IMG/VR virus record: IMGVR_UViG_3300046714_000088
Span: 1-21,229 of that record
Direction: 5' to 3' (one strand)
From: a virus
Length of the DNA: 21,229 bases
The notes beneath the pieces are model-generated. The model saw only the letters and a program-made list of their open reading frames with translations, had not been told where the DNA came from and did not search any database. Each line of letters starts with the position of its first letter. Positions within the stretch are counted from its first letter, which is position 1. The position numbers were made by a program, and so were the translations under genes. Of this stretch, positions 1-6,919 are shown piece after piece.

Positions 1-1746
1 GGCTTCCTGCCGCTTGCGGTCGTAGAGCACATCGAGCGCGATCTTGTCGTTGACGTAATCCTTGTTGGTCTTGATGCTCTTCTCGAGAGTGGCCTTCTCG
101 TGCTCGTACCAGCGCTCGATTTGATTTTGCTCAACCTGGTAGAAATCCGAGGAACCCTTCTCAACCAGCGTGAAGTACTGGTCCCAATACGCCGCGGCTT
201 TGTCGATGCCAGCCAACGTATCAGCCTGTATTTTGTTCGTCTCGGATGTCGGTGTCTTCAGGAACCTCGAGTTGTCGTCACCAGGTTTCTTTGCGCCGCC
301 GGCACCTGGTAGACTCAGTACACCACCAAGCACACCCTGGTTCAACTGTCCGCCGAGCACCGCAGGACCAAGCGCTGCGCCGCCGAAGCCGGTGCCATAG
401 AGCTGGCCCGCTTCCTTGCCGGCGTTCAACATCTTGCCCTTGATGATCTCGAGTTGCGTTATGACAGCCTCGGACATCGCAGGCGCGTTGTCGCGCAGAT
501 TGAGAAGTTGCAGTGTGCTGTCGGCCAGGATACCTATCTGCTTGTTCAGGTCCTGGATCTCTTTCGACTTCGCGGCGTTCTCTGCGTTGCCTGCTTTGAA
601 GTTCAGCCATGCCGATTCCGCGCCCATGACACCGAGGCGGAACTCATTGATCTTTATGAGCAGCCCTGCGATCTGCTGCCCAATGATAATGACAACGCGT
701 ACGGCTATCTCAGCGATGTCAATCAGCACAACGCCGATGGACTTGATACTGTCGTTGATGGCGTTAATTGTTTTCTGCTGATTCTGATCGAAGATCGCTG
801 TGATCGCATCGCGGATGCCCGTGAAGGCCGCGACAACAGCGGGTGATTCTGCGATCGTTTGTTTCAGCTTATTCTGGAAGTTGGTCCACAGCGTGGAGAC
901 CTGGTCAACCATATCGCCGACGCCATCGGTCTGCACGCCGAGACGCTTCTGGGCATCGGCCATGGCATCGATGATGCCGAGTCGGTGCGCCTCGATCCGG
1001 CCTTCCTCGCTCAGATGGTCGCGGGTGGTGTTCAGGGCTTTCGCGAATTTCTCTTCAGCCGCGATCATATTGATGCGGCCTGTGAGCTGACTCAACCCTG
1101 CGGCGTTGCCGGTGAGCAGCGCCCGGTTGACTTTATCGAGGGCCGTTACGACATTCGTGCCGGTGGCTTGGGCCAGGGCTTGGGATGCCGTCGACATGAT
1201 CTTGTACTGGTCAGCCGTCAGGTCCAGACCAGCCGCCAGGTTCGCGCTCACCTTCGTCATGAGCGTGAGATCATCGACCGTGCGGTGCGTGCCTTCACGC
1301 AAAGCGCCGACCAGTTCAGCGCCGACCTTGCCAACGCTCTCAGTCAAGTGATCGAAGTTCGAGGCGATACTGCTAATGCGCGATCCTTCGATCGCCATTT
1401 CTGGGAACAGTTTGACCAGTTTCGTGCCCTGTTCCCAGGCGAAGTTCATGGCAGTGCCGATCGCCTCGATAGCGATGACACCAGCGCCGACCGCGACACC
1501 CAGGGCACCTATGCCAGCGGCCGCTGAAGTTGCCGAAGAGCCAAGCTTAGCGGTTGCACCCTCGTGCTTCGCCATCGAGGCTTCGACTTTGCTGAAGGCT
1601 TTGTCGAGTCGCTTATCGGCCGTGTCTGCAAGTTTCTGCCAGTAGTCATCAATCTTCTTTGTTGAAGCGATGACCTTCTCGGCCTCCGGCGTGAACTTAT
1701 TCTCGAGGGTGACTTTACTAGTGATGTCACTGATTTCTGTGGCCAA
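1..1746 (-). CDS. Tape measure protein (partial, TTG start)
   Basis: This is an open frame of 582 codons that continues past the left edge of the window. Tape measure proteins set tail length, fill the tail tube and assist DNA entry. The frame is long, Ala/Gly/Thr-rich and largely helical. A hydrophobic Ala/Gly stretch lies near residues 71-100 and another near 335-365 (KSIGVVLIDIAEIAVRVVII). A Gly-rich region follows at about 448-485, then a charged helical region. It follows the tail chaperone genes directly, which is the standard place for this gene. The only start codon near the beginning is TTG at 1746-1744, preceded by a purine-rich AGGGGG about 6 bases upstream and lying 9 bases after the upstream stop. 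The next in-frame ATG is about residue 58. Function is confident; the full length is unknown. Confidence 0.9.
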   Translation of the reverse strand, partial: MATEISDITSKVTLENKFTPEAEKVIASTKKIDDYWQKLADTADKRLDKAFSKVEASMAKHEGATAKLGSSATSAAAGIGALGVAVGAGVIAIEAIGTAMNFAWEQGTKLVKLFPEMAIEGSRISSIASNFDHLTESVGKVGAELVGALREGTHRTVDDLTLMTKVSANLAAGLDLTADQYKIMSTASQALAQATGTNVVTALDKVNRALLTGNAAGLSQLTGRINMIAAEEKFAKALNTTRDHLSEEGRIEAHRLGIIDAMADAQKRLGVQTDGVGDMVDQVSTLWTNFQNKLKQTIAESPAVVAAFTGIRDAITAIFDQNQQKTINAINDSIKSIGVVLIDIAEIAVRVVIIIGQQIAGLLIKINEFRLGVMGAESAWLNFKAGNAENAAKSKEIQDLNKQIGILADSTLQLLNLRDNAPAMSEAVITQLEIIKGKMLNAGKEAGQLYGTGFGGAALGPAVLGGQLNQGVLGGVLSLPGAGGAKKPGDDNSRFLKTPTSETNKIQADTLAGIDKAAAYWDQYFTLVEKGSSDFYQVEQNQIERWYEHEKATLEKSIKTNKDYVNDKIALDVLYDRKRQEA

Positions 1747-1755
1747 CCCTACCCC

Positions 1756-2154
1756 CTAAGACGCCGGCTGTTCGGGCTTCTTCTTCTTCGGCTTAGCGAA
1801 CTTGAGGAACGTGGCCTTGAGAATAGCCCACTGTTCCTTCGCAGTCTGACGGCGCGTCGGCGCATTCGGGTCTGGCCGGTCGCCAATCAGCAACAAGAAA
1901 TCTTTAAGCGGTCGGTACTGTGGCGTGCGTCCACGTCCGGCCGTCTTCGCAATCTGGACATTCCAAATTGCCTGCGCGATCTGCGCCGTGCGCAAGTCCT
2001 CGCGGTCTTCACCAACAGGGTTCAGTGAGAGATACATTTTCCACAGCTCCCACTCGACCGCCGTCATATCCTTCAGCATCTGCATCGGACGCGAATGCCC
2101 AAGTGTAACGGCCAGGTCGAATGCGAGCCGTAGTTCTGTGCCTCTCTTTAGCCG
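1756..2154 (-). CDS. Tail assembly chaperone gpT-like part, made by -1 frameshift
   Basis: This frame supplies the C-terminal half of a gpGT-type tail chaperone, which binds the tape measure protein and recruits tail tube subunits. The frame is open from the slippery site at 2154-2160 to a TAG at 1756, adding 133 residues to the 144 read from the upstream gene, for a fusion of about 277 aa. The first ATG at 2085 has no Shine-Dalgarno sequence, so independent initiation is unlikely. The stretch MTAVEWELWKMYLSLNPVGE resembles the conserved segment of gpT-like proteins. The C-terminus is Lys-rich (KPKKKKPEQPAS). The next gene, the tape measure, starts 9 bases after the stop. Confidence 0.83.
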   Translation of the reverse strand, partial: RLKRGTELRLAFDLAVTLGHSRPMQMLKDMTAVEWELWKMYLSLNPVGEDREDLRTAQIAQAIWNVQIAKTAGRGRTPQYRPLKDFLLLIGDRPDPNAPTRRQTAKEQWAILKATFLKFAKPKKKKPEQPAS

Positions 2155-2588
2155 TTTTTTACTTCAGCCTCATCGGCGTCATCCCACTTCTGCTTCACCA
2201 GTGCGATGACATTGCCGTCGACGCCTGCCGACTGAAGAATGCTGAGCACCGATGCCCAGCTCTTGTCTGGCCGCGCCATGCCATTCAGTTGCAGCAGGAA
2301 GTCCTGGGCACGAAGAAACACCGCAAAGCTCTTTTCTTTCAGCTTTGCCATTGCTTCCGGCTCGGCGAACAGTTGACGCCCGTCCGCCGTGCATGCGCAT
2401 TCCGCGAAGATGTTCACCACGGTGTCGCCACCAGTTCCAGAGCGCATTTGCTCGCGGAACTTGATGGCACGCTTGGCTGACATGACCTTGAAGTAGATCG
2501 TGCCGCCCCACTCCGGGACGTTGAACGGCACCGGCTTCAGGTCTTCTACGGCAATGATATCGTCGAGCGTGAGATCTTTCTTTTCCAT
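2148..2588 (-). CDS. Tail assembly chaperone gpG-like
   Basis: A 146-aa acidic, helical protein, sitting between the tail tube and tape measure genes in the usual position for the gpG chaperone. The short product ends at TAA 2148-2150, and a fraction of ribosomes should shift frame just before that stop to make the longer G-T fusion. The region KPVPFNVPEWGGTIYFKVMS resembles the N-terminal fold of phage tail chaperones, which take a short beta-rich start followed by helices. A Shine-Dalgarno sequence (AGAGGAG) lies about 10 bases before the ATG at 2588. Synteny plus the slippery site make the call firm, although the sequence family is divergent. Confidence 0.85.
   Translation of the reverse strand: MEKKDLTLDDIIAVEDLKPVPFNVPEWGGTIYFKVMSAKRAIKFREQMRSGTGGDTVVNIFAECACTADGRQLFAEPEAMAKLKEKSFAVFLRAQDFLLQLNGMARPDKSWASVLSILQSAGVDGNVIALVKQKWDDADEAEVKNG
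2154..2160 (-). promoter_or_regulatory. Programmed -1 ribosomal frameshift site (A AAA AAC)
   Basis: Read on the minus strand, the upstream gene ends GTA AAA AAC GGC TAA. The heptamer A AAA AAC is in the correct zero-frame phase for a -1 slip (X XXY YYZ). The -1 frame is open straight into the downstream chaperone frame. Frameshifting between the G and T tail chaperones is conserved in long-tailed phages. I did not identify a stimulatory RNA structure downstream. Confidence 0.85.
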
Positions 2589-2611
2589 CTGAATCTGTCT
2601 CCTCTGAAGTT

Positions 2612-2634
2612 GTCCGGGTCAGAACGACCCGGAC
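2612..2634 (-). other. Hairpin at the start of the tail chaperone leader
   Basis: A 9-bp perfect inverted repeat (GTCCGGGTC / GACCCGGAC) flanks a 5-base loop and overlaps the stop codon of the upstream 84-aa gene. On the minus strand it is followed by CAACTTCAG and then the Shine-Dalgarno sequence of the tail chaperone gene. There is no T-run, so a simple intrinsic terminator is unlikely. An mRNA-stability or processing element is possible. Confidence 0.5.
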
Positions 2635-2873
2635 TTCCGTTCGTTGCGCTGCAAGTCGTCAATGACCTCGTGGTCCTTGCGACCGAAGTTGTGCGTGATC
2701 TGGGCTTCAGCGATCGTGAAGCCCTTCTGCCGCATCTGCTGCACGAAGTCGTAGGACATGCAGTCCGGGCACCCGAACTTCCCACATCGTCCGTGCAGCT
2801 TGTCCCCTGGTTGCGAGCGCCGGTCGCAACCGTCGGGACCGATCGCTGTTATCGTGACATTAAACTGACCCAT
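2619..2873 (-). CDS. Conserved phage protein with Cys/CPDC motif, tail region
   Basis: An 84-aa protein between the tail tube gene and the tail chaperones. It begins with a short beta-like stretch (MGQFNVTITAIG) and has four cysteines at C16, C30, C35 and C38 (GCGKFGCPDC-type spacing), which could bind a metal. A helical segment and a basic C-terminus follow (VIDDLQRNERKSGSF). From memory this layout (GxxGC, then CPDC, then a V-DDL segment, then R-x-GSF) recurs in small proteins near phage tail genes, but the function is not known. A clear GGAGG lies 7 bases before the ATG at 2873. A role in tail assembly is inferred from position only. Confidence 0.72.
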   Translation of the reverse strand: MGQFNVTITAIGPDGCDRRSQPGDKLHGRCGKFGCPDCMSYDFVQQMRQKGFTIAEAQITHNFGRKDHEVIDDLQRNERKSGSF

Positions 2874-2905
2874 GCTAACACCTCCGCACTGACCGAGTGG
2901 CGAAA

Positions 2906-3397
2906 CTAGTCGCCGTATTCCACGTCGTCGAGGATGAAGTTGCCCGTCGCGCGGATGACCACGTTGGCCGTCTGCACGCCGTCGACCGGGTTGGTCTGCT
3001 TCATCTCTTTGACTGCGCCCGAGAACACCAGCACGCCACCGTCCGGCGACGACACCCTGAAGCCGTTCTTCATGTTGGTGTTGCTGTCGGAGTTCAGCTG
3101 CGCGGCCTGGAGGATCTGGTGCGACGTGATCTGCTTGTTGAAGAACATCGGGAACGTCACCGGATCCCTGCGGAGGACGCCGACGACGTACTGGTCGATG
3201 TTCTTCGAGTGCGGTGTGATGTCGAACTCGTTCCGCGTGAACCCAGGCATCTGGAGATCACCGAGCTCGGCGATTTCGATCCAGTCAACTTCTCCGACCG
3301 GCATCATCTCGATAGTGGTGCCGTGCGAGGAAATGCCCTGGAGGCCTTCCTGTGGTACTTGCGGGACTACCCGCGGTGCCGGTTTGTCTGGAAGCAT
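2906..3397 (-). CDS. Major tail (tube) protein
   Basis: A 163-aa protein in the place of the tail tube subunit, after the terminator gene and before the tail chaperones. The sequence looks beta-rich, with segments such as VDWIEIAELGDLQMPGFTRN and a C-terminal FSGAVKEMKQ...ANVVIRATGNF region. These fit the beta-barrel tube proteins that stack as hexamers to form the non-contractile tail. The length is at the short end for the family, which usually runs 130-250 aa. AAGGAG lies about 10 bases before the ATG at 3397. No Ig-like C-terminal extension is present. Confidence 0.82.
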   Translation of the reverse strand: MLPDKPAPRVVPQVPQEGLQGISSHGTTIEMMPVGEVDWIEIAELGDLQMPGFTRNEFDITPHSKNIDQYVVGVLRRDPVTFPMFFNKQITSHQILQAAQLNSDSNTNMKNGFRVSSPDGGVLVFSGAVKEMKQTNPVDGVQTANVVIRATGNFILDDVEYGD

Positions 3398-3413
3398 GTC
3401 TCTCGTTCTCCTT

Positions 3414-3833
3414 CTACTGTGTGGTGGTGGGTCTGCCCATCGCAGTTAGTGCGAATGTAAAGCGTGGTCTGCCTCGCTCGTCTGGCTCTAGTTCCTGCGG
3501 TTCTGACGTATTCGGCCGAATCCAAAGGTAAAACGTGCCGCCGATAATCTCGTTGTTGACGTCGCACACGGACATTGCCTCGAGGATTTTCTCCTTGGCA
3601 ATCGTCGATGTGGCTGCTCGAACAGTGATATGCGCCGAGGGCTTGCCGTAGAACGGCGAAGTCCCATTCCGACGCTCAGGTATCGAACCGCCGATTCCCA
3701 CGAGTGTGAGGTACGGCCCTGGACCCTCGGGTATCTTCGCTGCGCGGTTCTTGAAGAGATCCACGCCCCGTCCACTACAGACACCCTTGTCGATCAGCCG
3801 CGTCTCGAGATCATCGATGATCAAGCTTCCCAT
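3414..3833 (-). CDS. Tail terminator / minor capsid-type neck protein
   Basis: A 139-aa protein that overlaps the preceding gene by 13 bases and precedes the tail tube gene. The central PYLTLVGIGGSIPERRN followed by AHITVRAA resembles the pattern of phage tail terminator or minor capsid proteins, which cap the finished tail tube and join it to the head. The C-terminal half has alternating beta-like segments (IIGGTFYLWIRP, PRFTFALTAMGRP). A GGAG sits about 9 bases before the ATG at 3833. The assignment rests on weak motif similarity and strong position. Confidence 0.72.
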   Translation of the reverse strand: MGSLIIDDLETRLIDKGVCSGRGVDLFKNRAAKIPEGPGPYLTLVGIGGSIPERRNGTSPFYGKPSAHITVRAATSTIAKEKILEAMSVCDVNNEIIGGTFYLWIRPNTSEPQELEPDERGRPRFTFALTAMGRPTTTQ

Positions 3834-4279
3834 TCCACTAACTCCAGACTGTACGGAATGGTCCTGAAGTCGCCGACCAAGTGCTTTGCGATGCGCGCAG
3901 GCAAGAATGGCGCCGACTCATGGAGCACACCACGCATGAAGTTCCATTCACCTGTCGCGTGAAAGGCATCCGGATCTTCATGCACAAACAGGGCATAGTT
4001 CACAACCTGATTGCCGAAGGAGAAGACGAACGTGATCTTTCCAGGCTGAATATCTGGTGGTGAGAGACGACCACTCGCACGCAGCGAACCAGGCGCATGC
4101 CCTGGCGGCACTTTCCGTTCTGGATTCCAGACCGGTGTGCGAGCCTTCATCTCTCTGGCTTCTACGGCCAACTCCTGATACGCCGCAGCGGCGAGGATCA
4201 GCGGAAAGCGCTCCTTGATCTTCGACATGTCCTGCGTAGCACTCTTGGTGTTGTAGTAGAACCACTTGTTGCCAGCCAT
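3821..4279 (-). CDS. HK97 gp10-like head-tail joining protein
   Basis: A 152-aa protein with the features of the HK97-gp10/neck family: an N-terminal helix, then RTPVWNPERKVPPGHAPGSL with LRASG, and a later stretch with YALFVHEDPDAFHATGEWNF. The T-P-V...G-x-L-R-x-S-G and Y-x-x-x-V-H-E elements are typical of this family, which sits at the head-tail junction or completes the tail. It starts immediately after the stop of the glycosyltransferase gene (TAA|ATG), so translation is probably coupled. The stop is within the next gene's start region. Confidence 0.82.
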   Translation of the reverse strand: MAGNKWFYYNTKSATQDMSKIKERFPLILAAAAYQELAVEAREMKARTPVWNPERKVPPGHAPGSLRASGRLSPPDIQPGKITFVFSFGNQVVNYALFVHEDPDAFHATGEWNFMRGVLHESAPFLPARIAKHLVGDFRTIPYSLELVEWEA

Positions 4280-5473
4280 TTATTCAGCCATCGAGAACTC
4301 TACGGCTCGACCCGCCAGGGTCGTCTTTACCAGGTCTGTGAATGACGCCCCGGCGGACTCCCACCGGAACCGATCTTCATGCACACGAAGAAGCCCTGAT
4401 GCGCTGAGCATTCTGCGGTGGCTGTGATCTCGATACAGTGCATCGAGCGCATCGACGGCTTGACGCTTGTCCATTACACCGCCGACTGTGTTGGTCTGAT
4501 CTGGATGCACCGCGATGGACGTGCAATCGACCAGGTATCCGGCGCCATGGAGGAGCTCCCCCAGAGCCGACCAGTTCGGGGCAATCACTGGCACACCGCA
4601 GGCCATTGCCTCGAACATCGGCAGACCAAACCCCTCGCCCAGGGTTGTCGTGAAGAGTGCATCGAAGCACGCGATGGTCCGCGCCATGATGGGTTCCGGC
4701 GTGCCTTCGACTGACAGCGGAATCTTCGGCACAGCCACACGCTCCGCAATGCGGAACAGTTTGGCCATATCGATCAGGTCCCACGCGTCGTTGCCGCTTG
4801 GTGCCGAGTGCACCCAGAGCAGCGCATCCGTGATACCCCTCGAGTGCACCCACTCAGCGAAATACTCCATCGTCAGGTCCAGTCGCTTGCGCCACTGGTT
4901 CCGGCACACGACACCGACGATGAAGGAATCGGCCGCTAAGCCGCGCCGCGAAATCGCTCGAGCCATTCCGGTCCGCTCTCGAGCCGCTAAGCGGTCGGCT
5001 GGTTGGTAGATTTCAAGGTCCACGCCAAGCGGAATCACGGACGCTTGACCGACGTAACCGCCCTTCCGCGCTTCATCCAGGGCGAACTGGGTCCAGAACG
5101 CCGCATGCGCGAGACCGTTCAGCTCAGTCCCCTTGGCATTCTTGCCATCAATGGCGATGTAGCCAATCACCGGGACGTTGCCGGCTCGTTCCAGGTAGGC
5201 CTGGATATGCCACGGATCGTTCTGCACCACGATGACCGACGGCCCGAGGTGCTCAACCAACTGCTTCACTCGGCCAACGCCCATGAAATCGCCGCCCGGC
5301 ATGCTCGGCCACACCTTGAACGGATAGCCGTGTGGATCGCCGTGGTAGTTGATCCCGAGGACATGCACTTCGTACGTCTTGTTCAGCTCGGCACAGATGT
5401 ACCGAGTTGCGCGCTCAAAGCCTGTTGAGGCCCCGGCGTCACCTATCCAGAGTAACCGCTGCCGTGTTTCCAT
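4280..5473 (-). CDS. GT4-type glycosyltransferase within the neck operon
   Basis: A 397-aa GT-B fold glycosyltransferase. The C-terminal domain has the hallmark E-x7-E element (E280-GFGLPMF-E288) followed by EAMACGVPVIAPNWSALGEL, and an R/K donor-phosphate segment near residues 191-197 (RNQWRKR). The N-terminal domain begins with LLWIGDAGASTGFERATRYI, a Gly-rich acceptor-side loop, and a switch segment VIPLGVDLEIY lies at 146-155. These enzymes transfer a sugar from a nucleotide-sugar donor; the sugar and acceptor cannot be deduced. It lies between the stopper gene and the gp10-like gene, and is coupled to the latter (TAA|ATG), so it is co-expressed with virion genes. A GAGG precedes the ATG. 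Virion-protein glycosylation is the best inference. Confidence 0.9.
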   Translation of the reverse strand: METRQRLLWIGDAGASTGFERATRYICAELNKTYEVHVLGINYHGDPHGYPFKVWPSMPGGDFMGVGRVKQLVEHLGPSVIVVQNDPWHIQAYLERAGNVPVIGYIAIDGKNAKGTELNGLAHAAFWTQFALDEARKGGYVGQASVIPLGVDLEIYQPADRLAARERTGMARAISRRGLAADSFIVGVVCRNQWRKRLDLTMEYFAEWVHSRGITDALLWVHSAPSGNDAWDLIDMAKLFRIAERVAVPKIPLSVEGTPEPIMARTIACFDALFTTTLGEGFGLPMFEAMACGVPVIAPNWSALGELLHGAGYLVDCTSIAVHPDQTNTVGGVMDKRQAVDALDALYRDHSHRRMLSASGLLRVHEDRFRWESAGASFTDLVKTTLAGRAVEFSMAE

Positions 5474-5494
5474 GTCGCCTCTGACTGATTCTGA

Positions 5495-5836
5495 CTATAG
5501 ATAAACTTCGGCGATGAGATGACCTGTCGCGTCAACTGGAGTGCCTACGCCCATGACCTTGCCGCCGGTCCCATCTGCGAGGTAGATCTCATCGAACTCC
5601 GTGATCGGAATCGGCGTTGTGAACGTCAGAACGGCTTTGCTCACGCCAAGCTCACCGCTGAACGTCCGAAACTGCCGTTGCTTCATCTCGATGGCCGCTT
5701 GGCGGTTGACTATCTTGAATCCCGCATCACCGACACCACCGTCACCGGTGAACATCTTGTGCTTCACGTCACCCTGCATGCCAAGCGACTTGGTCACGCT
5801 GTCGATGATGGAGACGCCTTGGCTGAGAATCGTCAT
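5495..5836 (-). CDS. Head-tail stopper (connector) protein
   Basis: A 113-aa protein directly after the adaptor gene, overlapping it by ATGA, with GAGG about 8 bases upstream of the start. The content looks beta-rich (KAVLTFTTPIPITEFDEIYL, GKVMGVGTPVDATGHLIAEV), which fits the small beta-barrel stopper or head-closure proteins found between the adaptor and the gp10-like genes in siphoviruses. No diagnostic motif is recognised, so the call depends on position and size. Confidence 0.65.
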   Translation of the reverse strand: MTILSQGVSIIDSVTKSLGMQGDVKHKMFTGDGGVGDAGFKIVNRQAAIEMKQRQFRTFSGELGVSKAVLTFTTPIPITEFDEIYLADGTGGKVMGVGTPVDATGHLIAEVYL

Positions 5837-6420
5837 TCAATCACCTCGAACTCGAAGGACAGTGAGCCCTCGATCGTCTCCTGGGTATACCAGGACGGAA
5901 CCAGGAGGAACGAGACCACATCGGGGATAACCTTCGTGACCATGACCCCATCGATGCCGGCGAACGAGACTGAGACCGAACCAGCCTTGACGTTCGTGAT
6001 GCCCTGGACAGCCGCCGTGTTATCCAGACTCCGGTCAGCAACGGCCAGTTGACCCGCGAACTCCGCAACCGCTTCCTTGAGCGACGGCGGAATCACGTCA
6101 TTCGGGATGGGTGCACCGTTGCGGTTCATCATCCCTTCGCGCGGCCAGCACAGGGCCTGTGTCTCAGGCGACGTAGCCCGGCCTGTCCACATCGGCGCAA
6201 CCACGTAGGTTGCAGGTTGGCCGCTCCCGCCACTCACCTTCATCCGGACGCCAGAATACATTGCGTCGATGAGCCTTGTAGCGTGCATCAACAACGCTTC
6301 CTGACTGGGCGCTGATTCCCAGGCCGGCAGTGGAGCCCGAGACTGGTAGTACAGCTGCGCTTCCTCGAGAGTGAGGTAACTGTTTGCAGTCGGCGCACCG
6401 GGTGTCGGATCGAGTGGCAT
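5833..6420 (-). CDS. Head-tail adaptor protein (connector, DnaT-like family)
   Basis: A 195-aa protein. Its N-terminus (ANSYLTLEEAQLYYQSR), the helix carrying SAPSQEALLMHATRLIDAM, the segment ALCWPREG and the helix PPSLKEAVAEFAGQLAV follow the pattern of phage adaptor proteins that databases often label 'DnaT-like ssDNA-binding protein'. These form the ring under the portal that joins it to the stopper. A beta-rich C-terminus follows. The start at 6420 lies 2 bases after the upstream stop with a GAGG at the junction. The position after the capsid genes and before the stopper agrees. Confidence 0.84.
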   Translation of the reverse strand: MPLDPTPGAPTANSYLTLEEAQLYYQSRAPLPAWESAPSQEALLMHATRLIDAMYSGVRMKVSGGSGQPATYVVAPMWTGRATSPETQALCWPREGMMNRNGAPIPNDVIPPSLKEAVAEFAGQLAVADRSLDNTAAVQGITNVKAGSVSVSFAGIDGVMVTKVIPDVVSFLLVPSWYTQETIEGSLSFEFEVIE

Positions 6421-6422
6421 GG

Positions 6423-6854
6423 TTACCTCAGTTGCGCTTTAACGTTCATCGCCTGGCCGTCGATCTCGATCTTGACAGGACCCGGCTGCATGTCTGCCGG
6501 CACCAGGCCTTTGACCGAACCATCACGCCACGCGGTCAGTTGAACAACGCGGCCATTGAGCGTGACAACCCCAGGGTCGCCGAACTCTCCATACATCGCG
6601 AACGGCATACCAGGAGAGCCGCCGAACTCCGCGATCTTGCTGTCCTTGGCCGGAATCCCGAGAACAGTTCCAGCAACGGCGCTCGCGGCCTGACCCTTGG
6701 CTTCAGCCGCACTGTTCTCAGCGCGAATAGCCCGAGCCTCTGCCGATTTCGCGGCGTCCGATGCTTCCTTGAGCTTCGCCCGGATGTCCGCCAGATCTGC
6801 CGCAGAAATCCGTACTTCCTCGGTTACCGTGTCGGGCTTTTTCTCTTCTGCCAT
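6423..6854 (-). CDS. Coiled-coil plus TIG/IPT-like virion protein after the capsid gene
   Basis: A 143-aa protein. Residues 1-60 form an Ala/Glu/Lys-rich helix likely to be a coiled coil (ADLADIRAKLKEASDAAKSA). Residues about 85-143 resemble a TIG/IPT immunoglobulin-like domain: FGDPGVVTLNGRVVQLTAW, then LVPADMQPGPVKIEIDG. TIG-like domains of this kind occur in phage decoration and fibre proteins. It lies between the major capsid gene and the adaptor. AAGGAG lies 8 bases before the ATG at 6854. A capsid-associated role is inferred; the exact function is unknown. Confidence 0.75.
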   Translation of the reverse strand: MAEEKKPDTVTEEVRISAADLADIRAKLKEASDAAKSAEARAIRAENSAAEAKGQAASAVAGTVLGIPAKDSKIAEFGGSPGMPFAMYGEFGDPGVVTLNGRVVQLTAWRDGSVKGLVPADMQPGPVKIEIDGQAMNVKAQLR

Positions 6855-6886
6855 GATCTATCTCCTTCTGACTGATGCTGAAAGTT

Positions 6887-6911
6887 GACCCGGGCGAGCC
6901 ACACCCGGGTC
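6887..6911 (-). other. Hairpin after the major capsid gene
   Basis: A perfect 8-bp inverted repeat (GACCCGGG / CCCGGGTC) with a 9-base loop lies in the 65-base gap between the capsid gene and the next gene. On the minus strand it is followed by AACTTTCAG with no T-run. It could be a weak terminator, an attenuator, or a 3'-end stabiliser that raises capsid mRNA relative to downstream genes. It resembles the hairpin at 2612-2634. Confidence 0.5.
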
Positions 6912-6919
6912 TGTGATGC

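Noticed and set aside
6887-6911. Intrinsic terminator after the capsid gene
   Set aside because: The stem is good but no T-run follows on the minus strand, so it is kept only as a hairpin of unknown role.
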